Shown: positions 25,168-33,972 of the stretch, piece after piece
Numbering within the stretch: the stretch's first letter is position 1
Layout: each line of letters starts with the position of its first letter
Assembly: GCA_963805705.1 (NCBI GenBank)
Contig: CAWDVH010000001.1
Span: forward strand, 2,418,001-2,482,000
DNA from: CAWDVH01 sp963805705
GTDB taxonomy: Bacteria > Actinomycetota > Actinomycetes > Streptosporangiales > Streptosporangiaceae
Direction of reading: 5' to 3'
DNA length: 64,000 nt
Program-made: the position numbers and the translations under genes
Notes under the pieces: generated by a model
Told to the model about the DNA's origin: nothing
Database searches by the model: none
Seen by the model: the letters and a program-made list of their open reading frames with translations, nothing else

Positions 25168-26160
25168 ATGCCGCGACATCGCCAAGGGTCCGTGCCGAAG
25201 CGCAGGACGCAGCGCCGGGAAGATCGGCCCGGTCGCGGCGTTCCTGCTGGCGATGCATCGTTTGACGAGGACACCGTCGAGGTTCCCGCCCAGCCGGCCG
25301 GCGAAATCACCGAGGCGCCCGGGCCCGCTCGTCCGGCCCGGCCCGCCCGGCCGGCCCGGCCCGCGCGCCGGCGGCGCATGCGCGGCCTCCTGGTGACGCC
25401 CTGGTTCGCGGCGAGCGCCGGCATTCTCATCGCCGCGACAGTGGCGCTGGAGGCCCCCAGGCACGCCGTGCTGAGCTACGGTCCCGTCAAGCCTGGCGTC
25501 CTGTGCCAGAACGTGGGCTGCACGCCGGGCCGGTCGCCTGGCTCGCTGGCCACCGCGAAGCCGGGAGTCAAGCTGACGCCGAGCAGCGCACCGGACATCG
25601 CGGCGGCCCCCCCGGCCAGCGCCCGGCCGACGCCCGTCCCGGCCTCGCCGCCTTCGCCGCACGCACCGTCCGCGCGGCCGGCCATCACCCTGCATTTCGT
25701 GGTGGTCAGGCACGAGAATGGCGGCTTCCTCGGGATCATCACCGTGCAGAGCCAGAAGGATCTCGGGCACTGGAGCCTGGGGTTCACGATTCCGGGCACC
25801 CGCATCAGCAGCGTCCTGGGCGGCCAGTGGCAGCCGTCCGCCACCGGCGATGGCGGCGTGGCTACCGGCGATAGCGGCGCGACCGGCGGCGTGCCGGGCG
25901 GCACGGGCGGCGGCCAGGGCGGATCCGGCGGGCAGGGCGGGTCCGGCGGGCAGAGCGGGTCCGGCGGGCAGGACGGATCCGGCGGCCAGGACGGGTCCGG
26001 CGGGCAGAGCGGATCCGGCGGGCAGAGCGGATCCGGCGGCCAGTCCGGCCCGCTGGACCGGGCGGGAGCGGGAATGGCCAAGATCGTGATCGTCGCGACC
26101 GGGACACCGCGATCCCCGACCGGCTGCATCTTCGACGGGAAGCACTGCGCATTCAGCTGA
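25168..26160 (+). CDS. Hypothetical anchored protein with Gly/Ser/Gln repeats
   Basis: 330 aa. Basic N-terminus with a PARPARPARPARP stretch, one membrane helix (about 74-93), Ala/Pro-rich spacer, then a beta-strand domain (TLHFVVVRHENGGFLGIITV, WSLGFTIPGTRISSVLGGQW) interrupted by a GSGGQ(S/D) hexapeptide array and closing with KIVIVATGTPRSPTGCIFDG. The halves either side of the repeat look like one domain, perhaps of carbohydrate-binding type; that is inference. Inserted between thiL and thiD. Confidence 0.72.
   Translation: MPRHRQGSVPKRRTQRREDRPGRGVPAGDASFDEDTVEVPAQPAGEITEAPGPARPARPARPARPARRRRMRGLLVTPWFAASAGILIAATVALEAPRHAVLSYGPVKPGVLCQNVGCTPGRSPGSLATAKPGVKLTPSSAPDIAAAPPASARPTPVPASPPSPHAPSARPAITLHFVVVRHENGGFLGIITVQSQKDLGHWSLGFTIPGTRISSVLGGQWQPSATGDGGVATGDSGATGGVPGGTGGGQGGSGGQGGSGGQSGSGGQDGSGGQDGSGGQSGSGGQSGSGGQSGPLDRAGAGMAKIVIVATGTPRSPTGCIFDGKHCAFS
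25909..26045. repeat. 18-bp tandem repeats coding for GSGGQ(S/D/G)
   Basis: About seven units of the pattern GGATCCGGCGGGCAGAGC inside the preceding gene; near-identical at DNA level, so recent expansion is likely. Confidence 0.8.
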
Positions 26161-26162
26161 CC

Positions 26163-26168
26163 TAGGCT
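26163..26168 (+). promoter_or_regulatory. Candidate -10 (TAGGCT) for thiD
   Basis: TAGGCT ends 6 bases before ATG 26175 and there is no ribosome site, suggesting a leaderless transcript. Confidence 0.35.
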
Positions 26169-26174
26169 GGCACC

Positions 26175-26981
26175 ATGATGCCGACCCCGCCGTGCGTGCT
26201 GGCCGTCGCTGGTTCCGACTCGGCGGGCGGGGCGGGGATCCAGGCGGACCTGAAGACCATGCTCGCGCTCGGGGTACACGGGATGAGCGTGGTCTGCGCG
26301 GTGACCGCGCAGAACTCACTGGGCGTGCAGGGGTACTGGGAGCTGCCGGTCAGCGCCGTGCAGGCTCAGCTTGACTCGGTGCTCGGCGATATCGCCGTGC
26401 ACGCGGTCAAGACCGGGATGCTGGCCTCGGCGCCGATCGTCGAGACCGTCGCGGGCGTGCTCGCGGACACGCCCGCGCCCGTGGTGGTGGATCCGGTCGC
26501 GGTGTCGAAGCACGGGGACAGCCTGCTGTCGGCGGGCACGCTGGAGGCTGTCAGGGAGCGGCTGCTGCCGCTGGCCACGGTGGTGACGCCGAACCTGCTG
26601 GAGGCCGAGCTGCTCACCGGCATGACCATCACCGACGAGGCGGCCATGCTGGCCGCGGCGCGGGCCATCAGCGCGCTCGGCCCTGGCTGGGTCCTGGTCA
26701 AGGGCGGCCACCTGCCGGGAAATCCGGTGGACCTGCTGTTCGACGGGCAGCGCGCCATCCGGTTCCCCGGCCAGCGGATACCCAGCCGTCACACCCACGG
26801 GACAGGATGCACGCTGGCCTCGGCCATCGCGTCATTCCTGGCCCTGGGCGCGGACGTACCCGGGGCCGTGGAATCGGCCAAGGACTACGTGACCGGCGCG
26901 ATCAGCGGCGGATTCCCGCTTGGTGCGGGGATCGGGCCGGTGGATCACGCCTGGCGGATACGCCAGCCGGTCAGCGGGTGA
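26175..26981 (+). CDS. thiD: Hydroxymethylpyrimidine/phosphomethylpyrimidine kinase
   Basis: 268 aa ribokinase-fold enzyme that phosphorylates HMP and HMP-P for thiamine synthesis. GSDSAGGAGIQADLKT at the N-terminus, VDPVAVSKHGDSLL, TPNLLEAELLTG, VLVKGGH, and the anion-hole/catalytic Asp motif THGTGCTLASAIAS. Single-domain form without ThiE or TenA fusion. Its 3' end overlaps convergent rpmB by 11 bases. Confidence 0.97.
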   Translation: MMPTPPCVLAVAGSDSAGGAGIQADLKTMLALGVHGMSVVCAVTAQNSLGVQGYWELPVSAVQAQLDSVLGDIAVHAVKTGMLASAPIVETVAGVLADTPAPVVVDPVAVSKHGDSLLSAGTLEAVRERLLPLATVVTPNLLEAELLTGMTITDEAAMLAAARAISALGPGWVLVKGGHLPGNPVDLLFDGQRAIRFPGQRIPSRHTHGTGCTLASAIASFLALGADVPGAVESAKDYVTGAISGGFPLGAGIGPVDHAWRIRQPVSG

Positions 26982-27156
26982 CCTTTCCTGCCTTGATGCA
27001 GGACGTGCACACGTTCAGCCGCGTGGGCGTCTTGCCCACCTTGGCGCGCACACGCTGAATGTTGGGGTTCCAGCGGCGCGGGGTGCGGCGGTGCGAGAAG
27101 GACACGTTGTTGCCGAAGCCCGGCCTCTTGCCGCAGACGTCGCAGACGGAAGCCAC
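26971..27156 (-). CDS. rpmB: 50S ribosomal protein L28, zinc-ribbon type
   Basis: 61 aa. MASVCDVCGKRPGFGNNVS, then RTPRRWNPNIQRVR and VCTSCIKAGKV. Both Cys pairs (CxxC) are kept, so this is the zinc-containing form rather than the Zur-regulated zinc-free paralogue. Divergent from the DAK2 gene over a 132-base gap. Confidence 0.97.
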   Translation of the reverse strand: MASVCDVCGKRPGFGNNVSFSHRRTPRRWNPNIQRVRAKVGKTPTRLNVCTSCIKAGKVTR

Positions 27157-27276
27157 GGGATCGCTCCATTTGGGTGATAGCCAGATAGGTCATCGTCCCG
27201 GCACTCGTCCGGAACGGTCGTCGAAGGATAGCCGACCGGCGGGCGTTCACGCGAGCCGGGCCGCGGGCACGCCGAC

Positions 27277-27282
27277 TACCCT
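27277..27282 (+). promoter_or_regulatory. Candidate -10 (TACCCT) for the DAK2 gene
   Basis: TACCCT ends 6 bases before ATG 27289; no Shine-Dalgarno, so leaderless transcription is plausible. Confidence 0.35.
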
Positions 27283-27288
27283 GCCGGT

Positions 27289-28887
27289 ATGGCGGCGCAG
27301 CTGGGCATGGACGGGGAGGTCGTCAGGCGCTGGATCCGCCTGGCCGCGGACGCGCTCGCCCAGACCAGATCCGCCATTGATGCGCTGAACGTCTTCCCCG
27401 TGCCGGATTCCGATACGGGCACCAACCTGCACCTCACGCTGCTGTCCGCGGCCACCGCGGTGGAGGCCGTGCCCGCGCAGGCCGGCCCGGCCGAGGTCTG
27501 GCGCGCCGCGACCCAGGGCGCGATGCTGGGCGCCTGCGGCAATTCGGGAATCATCGTCAGCCAGCTGCTGCGCGGGCTCAGTGACATCTGCGCGTCCGCC
27601 TCGCCCTGTGACGGCCCGGTGATCGCGCGCGCGTTCGGGCACGCGGCCGCGCTGGCCAGGGCCGCGGTGAGCCGGCCGGCCGAGGGGACGGTCCTGACGG
27701 TGGCCGACGCCGCGGCGCGCGCGGCCGCCCGCAGCCGGGCTGGGAGCAGCCTGGCGGAGGTGGTGGCCGCCGCCGCGACGGGTGCGCGGCAGGCCCTGGC
27801 CCGGACGCAGCAGCAGCTCGATGTGCTGGCCGCCAGCGGTGTCGTCGATGCGGGAGCGGCCGGGCTGTGCGTGCTGCTCGACGCCCTGAGCGCGGCCGTG
27901 ACCGGCGCTGCGCCCCCGGCGTACCAGGTACCGGCGCCGTCACCGCGGGCGGCCCTGGCTCCTGGCCACGGCGACCACCGGCCAGGCTCCTACGGCTACG
28001 AGGTGACCTACCTGCTGGCGGCGCCCGAGCAGCAGGTCGGCCTGCTGCGGGAGCGGCTGGACGCGCTGGGCGACTCCCTGGTCATCGTGGGCGGCGAGGA
28101 TCAGTGGCATGTGCACGTTCACGTCGCCGACGCGGGGGCGGCCATCGAGGCGGGACTGCGGGCCGGGGCGCCGCACCGGATCACCGTCACCTACCTCGGC
28201 GCGAGCCGGCCCGCCCGCGGCCACCGGGTCGTGGCCATCGCCGACGGGCCAGGGCTGGAAGCGCTGCTGCACGGGGCCGGGGCGCTCGTGGTCCCGCACC
28301 GGGGCGGCTACCCGCCGAGCCCGGCCGCGCTGAGCGCTGCTTTCCGGCAGGCTGGGGAACAGGCCGTTATCGTGCCAAACGGCAGTCAGGCGGCAGCTGC
28401 GGCCCGCATGGCGGCCGCCCGGCTCAGGGCAGAAGGGATCGAGGTGTCGGTCATCAGCGTCCGCTCGCCCGTGCAGGCCCTGGCGGCCGTCGCGGTCCAT
28501 GACCCGGACCGCGATTTCCGCGACGACGCCGCCGCGATGGGCGCCGCGGCGGCGGCCATGAGATACGCGAGCGTCCGCCCGGCGCAGGACGACCGGGCCG
28601 GCGCGGCGGCCGGGGGCGACGCGGCCGGGGGCGACGGGCCGATTGTCGGACTCCTCGCGCAGGATGTGGCGGTGCGGGGAGTGAGTCAGCGTGAGGTGGC
28701 GATCGCGGTGGCTGACCTGCTGCTGGCCGACGGCGCTGAGCTGGTGACCCTGGTCGCGGGCCCGGCCGCCGACGCTGACCTGGGCCGCCTGGTGGCCGCG
28801 CACCTGCACGCGACAGACCCGGTGCCGCAGATCGACTGCTACGACGGCGGCCCGGCCGATGCATTCCTCCTGATCGGAGCGGAGTAA
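27289..28887 (+). CDS. DAK2 domain protein (YloV/FakA-like)
   Basis: 532 aa. N-terminal DAK2 (DhaL-like) ATP-binding domain with NVFPVPDSDTGTN and GACGNSGIIVSQLLRG, about residues 15-205; C-terminal FakA/DegV-like part with GGEDQWHVHVHV and VVPHRGGYPPS. In Firmicutes FakA phosphorylates fatty acids held by FakB proteins; no FakB is nearby, so the substrate here is open. Followed by recG at 6 bases, the order also found in many actinobacteria and Firmicutes. Confidence 0.9.
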   Translation: MAAQLGMDGEVVRRWIRLAADALAQTRSAIDALNVFPVPDSDTGTNLHLTLLSAATAVEAVPAQAGPAEVWRAATQGAMLGACGNSGIIVSQLLRGLSDICASASPCDGPVIARAFGHAAALARAAVSRPAEGTVLTVADAAARAAARSRAGSSLAEVVAAAATGARQALARTQQQLDVLAASGVVDAGAAGLCVLLDALSAAVTGAAPPAYQVPAPSPRAALAPGHGDHRPGSYGYEVTYLLAAPEQQVGLLRERLDALGDSLVIVGGEDQWHVHVHVADAGAAIEAGLRAGAPHRITVTYLGASRPARGHRVVAIADGPGLEALLHGAGALVVPHRGGYPPSPAALSAAFRQAGEQAVIVPNGSQAAAAARMAAARLRAEGIEVSVISVRSPVQALAAVAVHDPDRDFRDDAAAMGAAAAAMRYASVRPAQDDRAGAAAGGDAAGGDGPIVGLLAQDVAVRGVSQREVAIAVADLLLADGAELVTLVAGPAADADLGRLVAAHLHATDPVPQIDCYDGGPADAFLLIGAE

Positions 28888-28893
28888 CCCGAC

Positions 28894-31104
28894 ATGGCAG
28901 TGCTGGAAGACCCGCTGCGCCTGGTGATCGGCGACAAGGCAGCCAAGCGGCTGGCCGGCGCGCTTGAGCTGCGGACGGTGGGTGACCTGCTGCGCCACTA
29001 TCCGCGCCGGTATGACAAGCGCGGTGAGCTGACCGAGCTGGCGTCGCTACGGGACGGGGAGCACGTCACCGTCCAGGCCGAGATCGCCGCGGTGACGGTC
29101 CGCAGGATGCGCAACCGGCCCGGCACCATCCTGGAGGCGACCGTCACCGACGGGCACGGGCGGCTGGCCCTCACCTTCTTCGGCCGGGGCCGGCAGGACT
29201 GGCGGGAGAAGGTGCTCAAGCCGGGCCTGCGCGGCCTGTTCTCCGGCCAGGTGTCCACATTCCAGGGCAAGCGCCAGCTCGCTCATCCCGAGTATGAGCT
29301 GCTGGGCACCGGCGATGGCAGCGTGCGGGCGGCCGAGTACGCGGCCGAGCTGATCCCGGTGTACCCGGCCGGCGCCCAGATCACCTCCTGGCAGATCGCC
29401 GACTCGGTGCGGATCGTGCTGGACACCCTCGACGTGACGGGCGACCCGCTGCCGGCCGGCGTCCGCGACCGGCACGGATTGTGCGGCTATGCCGATGCGC
29501 TGCGCGGGATCCACCGGCCGGTCGACTACCGGGACGTCAGCCGGGCGAGACTGCGGCTGAAGTGGGACGAGGCCTTCACGCTTCAGGTGGTGCTCGCGCA
29601 GCGGCGGCTGGCCGCGACCGCCTACAGCGCGACGCCCAGGCCGGCCGTCGACGGCGGCCTGCTGGCGGAATTCGACGCCGCGCTGCCGTTCGAGCTCACC
29701 GTCGGCCAGCAGCTGGCCGGCGCGACCATCGCCGACGAGCTCGCCGTCGATCACCCGATGCACCGGCTGCTGCAGGGCGAGGTCGGCTCGGGCAAGACCG
29801 TGATCGCGGTCCGGGCCATGCTGCAGGTAGTCGACGCGGCGGGGCAGGCCGCCCTGCTGGCCCCCACCGAGGTGCTGGCCCAGCAGCACTACCGCTCGAT
29901 CACGGCGCTGCTCGGCCCGCTGTCACAGGCCGGGCAGCTGGGCGGGGCCGAGCATGCCACCAGGGTCGCGCTGCTGACCGGCTCCCAGGGCGCCGCGGCG
30001 CGGCGGGCGCACCTGCTGGAGGCGGCCTGCGGGAGCGCCGGGATCGTGATCGGCACGCACGCGCTGCTGGAGGACCGGGTCCAGTTCGCCGACCTCGGCC
30101 TGGTGGTGATCGACGAGCAGCACAGGTTCGGCGTGGAGCAGCGCGACGCGCTGCGCGAGAAGGCCGGTGACGGCCGGCCGCACGTGCTGGTCATGACGGC
30201 CACGCCGATCCCGCGCACGGTGGCGATGACGGTCTTCGGCGACCTGGAGGTCAGCACGCTGACCGAGCTCCCGGCGGGACGCTCGCCCATCGCCACCCAC
30301 GTCGTGCCGGTGGCGGACAAGCCCAGGTACCTTGACCGCGCCTGGGAGCGGGTCAGGGAGGAAGCCGCCCGCGGCCGCCAGACGTACATCGTCTGCCCGC
30401 GGATCGGCGGCGACGGTCCGGCCGGGGCTGACTCGCCGCCGGGAGCCGACGACGGCGCCGCCGGACCGGACGACGACGAGGAGCAGCGGCGGCCGCCGCT
30501 GGCGGTCATCGACCTGGCCGCCGAGCTGGCGGCGGGCCCGCTGGCCGGGCTCCGCCTGGCCGTCCTGCACGGCAGGCTGCCCGCCGACGAGAAGGACAAG
30601 GTCATGCTGTCCTTCGCGGCGGGCACGGTCGACGTCCTGGTCACCACCACCGTCGTGGAGGTGGGCGTGGACGTGCCGAACGCGACCGCCATGGTGATCA
30701 TGGACGCGGAGCGGTTCGGCGTCTCCCAGCTCCATCAGCTGCGCGGCCGGGTCGGGCGCGGCCGTCACGAGGGACTGTGCCTGCTGGTCACCGAGGTGCC
30801 CGAGGACGGCCCGGCACGGGAGCGTCTGGACGCGGTGGCGGCGACCCTGGACGGGTTCACGCTGTCCCGGCTGGACCTGGAGCAGCGCCGGGAGGGTGAT
30901 GTCCTGGGCGCCGCGCAGGCCGGGCGCAAGTCGAGCCTGAAGCTGCTGACCCTGCTCCAGGATGAGGACCTGATCGGCAGCGCGCGGGCGGAAGCCGCGG
31001 CCCTGGTCGAGGCCGACCCCGCGCTGGCGGGCCAGCCCGCGCTGGCCGCGCAGATCCGCGCGCTGCTGGACCAGGAGCGGGCGGAGTTCCTCGAGAAAGC
31101 CTGA
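28894..31104 (+). CDS. recG: ATP-dependent DNA helicase RecG
   Basis: 736 aa. N-terminal wedge/OB domain (TVGDLLRHYPRRYD, HVTVQAEI), helicase domain 1 with Walker A GEVGSGKT (about 294-301) and Walker B DEQH (about 406-409), motif III TATPIPRT, domain 2 with HGRLPADEKD and the LHQLRGRVGRG motif, C-terminal TRG region. Remodels stalled forks and Holliday junctions. A PGADDGAAGPDDDEEQ-type acidic insertion lies in domain 2. Precedes rsmD by 5 bases. Confidence 0.97.
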   Translation: MAVLEDPLRLVIGDKAAKRLAGALELRTVGDLLRHYPRRYDKRGELTELASLRDGEHVTVQAEIAAVTVRRMRNRPGTILEATVTDGHGRLALTFFGRGRQDWREKVLKPGLRGLFSGQVSTFQGKRQLAHPEYELLGTGDGSVRAAEYAAELIPVYPAGAQITSWQIADSVRIVLDTLDVTGDPLPAGVRDRHGLCGYADALRGIHRPVDYRDVSRARLRLKWDEAFTLQVVLAQRRLAATAYSATPRPAVDGGLLAEFDAALPFELTVGQQLAGATIADELAVDHPMHRLLQGEVGSGKTVIAVRAMLQVVDAAGQAALLAPTEVLAQQHYRSITALLGPLSQAGQLGGAEHATRVALLTGSQGAAARRAHLLEAACGSAGIVIGTHALLEDRVQFADLGLVVIDEQHRFGVEQRDALREKAGDGRPHVLVMTATPIPRTVAMTVFGDLEVSTLTELPAGRSPIATHVVPVADKPRYLDRAWERVREEAARGRQTYIVCPRIGGDGPAGADSPPGADDGAAGPDDDEEQRRPPLAVIDLAAELAAGPLAGLRLAVLHGRLPADEKDKVMLSFAAGTVDVLVTTTVVEVGVDVPNATAMVIMDAERFGVSQLHQLRGRVGRGRHEGLCLLVTEVPEDGPARERLDAVAATLDGFTLSRLDLEQRREGDVLGAAQAGRKSSLKLLTLLQDEDLIGSARAEAAALVEADPALAGQPALAAQIRALLDQERAEFLEKA

Positions 31105-31109
31105 GGCAG

Positions 31110-31712
31110 ATGACGCGCATCATCGCGGGGACCGCCGGCGGCCGCAGGCTGGCCGTCCCGGCCGGGCGGGGCACCCGTCCCACCAGCGACCGCGCCCGCG
31201 AGGGCCTGTTCGCCACCGCGACGTCCATCCGCGGCACGCTGGCCGGGGCCGCGGTCCTTGACCTGTACGCGGGCTCGGGCGCGGTGGGACTGGAGGCGCT
31301 GTCGCGCGGTGCCGCTGACGTGCTGCTGGTCGAGGCGGACGCGCGGGCCGCGCAAGTGATCCGCGCCAACATCGCGGCCCTGGCGCTGCCCGGCGCGCGG
31401 GTGCTCGCCGACCGGGTGGACCGCGCCCTGGCCCGCGGTCGCGGCGATCGCCCGGCTAGGGACTTCGTCTTCGCCGACCCCCCGTACGCCCTGGCGGAGG
31501 ATGAGCTGGAGCGCATGCTGGCCGTCCTGCTTGAGCAGCGCTGGCTGGCGCCCGCCGCGCTGGTCACCGTCGAGCGCGCGACCAGGGCCGGGCCGCCGCC
31601 CTGGCCGCGCGGATATGCCCCTGACCGGTCCCGCAGGTACGGCGAGGCCACGCTCTGGTACGGTCGCGCCGCGGGCGCGGAGCCTGCCGCGCCGTCACCG
31701 ACAGGAGAGTGA
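31110..31712 (+). CDS. rsmD: 16S rRNA (guanine(966)-N2)-methyltransferase
   Basis: 200 aa. RIIAGTAGGRRLAVP and TRPTSDRAREGLF at the N-terminus, AdoMet motif VLDLYAGSGAVGLEALSRG, and catalytic FADPPYAL. Located between recG and coaD as in most bacteria. Confidence 0.96.
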   Translation: MTRIIAGTAGGRRLAVPAGRGTRPTSDRAREGLFATATSIRGTLAGAAVLDLYAGSGAVGLEALSRGAADVLLVEADARAAQVIRANIAALALPGARVLADRVDRALARGRGDRPARDFVFADPPYALAEDELERMLAVLLEQRWLAPAALVTVERATRAGPPPWPRGYAPDRSRRYGEATLWYGRAAGAEPAAPSPTGE

Positions 31713-31718
31713 GTCCGC

Positions 31719-32198
31719 GTGAGACGTGTGGTCTGCCCTGGCTCGTTCGATCCGGTCACCAACGGGCACCTCGACATCATCGGCCGTGCCGCGAGGCTCT
31801 ACGGCGAGGTCATCGTCGCGGTGCTCCCCAATCCGTCCAAGAGCGCCACGTTCAGCGTGGATGAGCGGGTCGACATGCTGCGCGAGGTCACCAAGGAGCA
31901 CGACAACGTCCGGGTCGCGCGGTTTGACGGCCTGATCGTTGACTTCTGCAAGGCCAATGACGCGTCGGCGATCGTGAAGGGCCTGCGCGCGGTCAGTGAC
32001 TTCGACTACGAGATGCAGATGGCGCAGATGAATTACAACCAGGCCGGCGTCGAGACCCTCTTCATGACCACAAACCCGCTCTATGCGTTCCTGTCCTCCA
32101 GCCTGGTCAAGGACTTCGCCCGGCACGGCGGCGACGTCGCGGGCCTGGTACCGGAACCGGTGCTGGAGCGGCTGGCGGACAGGGTGCACGGTTCCTGA
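31719..32198 (+). CDS. coaD: Pantetheine-phosphate adenylyltransferase
   Basis: 159 aa, full length. VCPGSFDPVTNGHLDII contains the TxGH nucleotidyltransferase motif; GLRAVSDFDYEMQMAQMN and the ISSSLVKD-like SSSLVKDFA segment are conserved. Penultimate step of CoA synthesis. GTG start with GGAGAG upstream; 6 bases after rsmD. Confidence 0.97.
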   Translation: MRRVVCPGSFDPVTNGHLDIIGRAARLYGEVIVAVLPNPSKSATFSVDERVDMLREVTKEHDNVRVARFDGLIVDFCKANDASAIVKGLRAVSDFDYEMQMAQMNYNQAGVETLFMTTNPLYAFLSSSLVKDFARHGGDVAGLVPEPVLERLADRVHGS

Positions 32199-32230
32199 CC
32201 CGCCCGCGGGCAGGCCAGGAAACGCCGAAG

Positions 32231-32260
32231 TTGGGGTTCCCGCAGGACGGCCGGTAAGCT
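32231..32260 (+). promoter_or_regulatory. Candidate promoter of the DUF177-rpmF-rnc-mutM operon
   Basis: TTGGGG (32231-32236), 18-base spacer, TAAGCT (32255-32260), about 28 bases before the DUF177 start. Confidence 0.4.
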
Positions 32261-32287
32261 AAGCCGCTGGACACCCCGCTGACCACA

Positions 32288-32965
32288 TTGCCTGCCATGC
32301 CACAAGCAAGATCAAAACACCTGAAGCGACTAGATCCACGCGGACCGCTGGTCTTCGACACCCGGACCCTCGGCCCCGGATCGGCGCGCAGCGAGACGCG
32401 CACGGCCCCGGCTCCGGCCGAGCTGGGCGCGGGCCTGGTGCGCATTCCCGAAGGCGGCGACCTTGAGCTGGCCGTCCAGCTGGAGGGAGTTACCGAGGGC
32501 GTGCTGGTCACGGCGACCGTAACCGCACCGCTGGCCGGGGAGTGCGCGCGGTGCCTGGACCCGTTCACCTCGGCGATGCAGGTCCGGTTCCAGGAGCTGT
32601 ATGCGTATGAGGCGGCCGGCGGGGAGCAAGACGATTACGGGGAGCAGGACGGTTACCTGCTGGCGGGGGACCTGCTCGACCTCGAGCCCGCGCTGCGGGA
32701 CGCGCTGGTGCTGGAGCTGCCGCTCTCGCCCCTGTGCGGGGACGACTGCGCGGGGCTCTGCTCGGAGTGCGGAGTACGGCTCGCGGAGGCGGGGCCTGAC
32801 CACGGCCACGCCGAGACGGGCGGAGTGTGGGAAGTGCTGAAGGACTTCGATGCCGCGGGGGCGGCCACGGACCCGCAGCAGGAAACATCAGGACCGGACG
32901 GGACGCCCGTACCGGAAGCAGCACCGGACGGCACGCCCGTTCCGGGACGAGCGAAGGAGCTCTGA
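32288..32965 (+). CDS. DUF177 (YceD) family protein
   Basis: 225 aa. LDPRGPLVFDTRTLG at the N-terminus, CARCLDPF, and the metal-site-like LCGDDCAGLCSECG. YceD homologues sit before rpmF across bacteria and plants and are linked to 23S rRNA maturation and accumulation. The last 45 residues are an Asp/Pro/Gly tail with a PDGTPVPEAA repeat. ATG 32288 or the in-frame ATG at 32297 could start it. 1 base before rpmF. Confidence 0.88.
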   Translation: MPAMPQARSKHLKRLDPRGPLVFDTRTLGPGSARSETRTAPAPAELGAGLVRIPEGGDLELAVQLEGVTEGVLVTATVTAPLAGECARCLDPFTSAMQVRFQELYAYEAAGGEQDDYGEQDGYLLAGDLLDLEPALRDALVLELPLSPLCGDDCAGLCSECGVRLAEAGPDHGHAETGGVWEVLKDFDAAGAATDPQQETSGPDGTPVPEAAPDGTPVPGRAKEL

Positions 32966-32966
32966 C

Positions 32967-33143
32967 GTGGCGGTACCCAAGCGCAGAATGTCGCGCAGCA
33001 ACACCCGGTCACGCCGGTCGCAGTGGAAGGCCACGGCGCCCCAGCTCGTGACCTGCCCGCAGTGCCGTGACCCCAAGCTGCCGCACACGGCGTGCCCGAC
33101 CTGCGGCACCTACAACCGGCGCCAGGTCATTACCCCGTCCTGA
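32967..33143 (+). CDS. rpmF: 50S ribosomal protein L32, zinc-ribbon type
   Basis: 58 aa from GTG 32967 with AAGGAG 8 bases upstream. VAVPKRRMSRSNTRSRRSQW, then CPQC and CPTC pairs forming the zinc ribbon. Directly downstream of DUF177. Confidence 0.97.
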   Translation: MAVPKRRMSRSNTRSRRSQWKATAPQLVTCPQCRDPKLPHTACPTCGTYNRRQVITPS

Positions 33144-33180
33144 CCCGCCCAGTGCCGGGCGCTGTGAGAGGGACCAGACT

Positions 33181-33969
33181 GTGAGTGAGACGTCAGGCGA
33201 CGGCCAGGCGCCGGATGCCGATACGGCCGACCTGCTGCGAGCCCTGCAGGTGCCGCTCGGCGGCGACCTGCTGGAGCGCGCGCTTGTGCACCGGTCCTTC
33301 GCCTACGAGAACGGCGGCCTGCCGACCAACGAGCGGCTGGAGTTCCTCGGCGATTCGGTCCTGGGCCTGATCGTCACTGACACGCTCTTCCGCGAGTATC
33401 CCGACCTGCCGGAGGGGCAGCTCGCGAAGCTGCGCGCCGCCGTCGTCAACATGCGCGCGCTGGCGGGCGTCGCACGGGGCCTGCTGCTCGGCAGCTATGT
33501 CCGGCTCGGCAAGGGCGAGGAGGGGACCGGCGGCCGGGACAAGTCATCGATCCTGGCCGACACCCTGGAGGCCGTGATCGGGGCCGTCTACCTGGACCGC
33601 GGCCTGAAGGAAGCTGATGACCTGGTGCACCGGCTCTTCGATCCGGTGATCGCCCGCTCGGCCCGGCTCGGGGCCGGCCTGGACTGGAAGACATCCCTGC
33701 AGGAGCTCACCGCGGCCGGGGCCCTCGGCGTGCCCGAGTACCACGTGGAGGAGAGCGGCCCTGACCACCAGAAGTCCTTCCGTGCCTCGGTCCGGATCGG
33801 CGGGCGTCCCTACGGGGAGGGTGAGGGCCACTCCAAGAAGGAAGCCGAGCAGCAAGCCGCCGAGGCCGCGTGGACGTCGATCAGCGACGCGCTGGCCGTC
33901 TCGGCCGGAGGTTCCGGCCCGCCCGCGCCCCAGGCTAACGAGGGCAACGGCCGGCCGCACCGGGGCTAG
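33181..33969 (+). CDS. rnc: Ribonuclease III
   Basis: 262 aa. RNase III signature NERLEFLGDSVLGLI (catalytic Glu/Asp), second acidic site DTLEAVIGAVYLD, and a C-terminal dsRNA-binding domain (KTSLQELTAAGALG... SKKEAEQQAAEAAW). Processes rRNA and dsRNA. GTG 33181 follows GAGAGGGA; upstream frame extension has no motif. Confidence 0.96.
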   Translation: MSETSGDGQAPDADTADLLRALQVPLGGDLLERALVHRSFAYENGGLPTNERLEFLGDSVLGLIVTDTLFREYPDLPEGQLAKLRAAVVNMRALAGVARGLLLGSYVRLGKGEEGTGGRDKSSILADTLEAVIGAVYLDRGLKEADDLVHRLFDPVIARSARLGAGLDWKTSLQELTAAGALGVPEYHVEESGPDHQKSFRASVRIGGRPYGEGEGHSKKEAEQQAAEAAWTSISDALAVSAGGSGPPAPQANEGNGRPHRG

Positions 33970-33972
33970 CTG

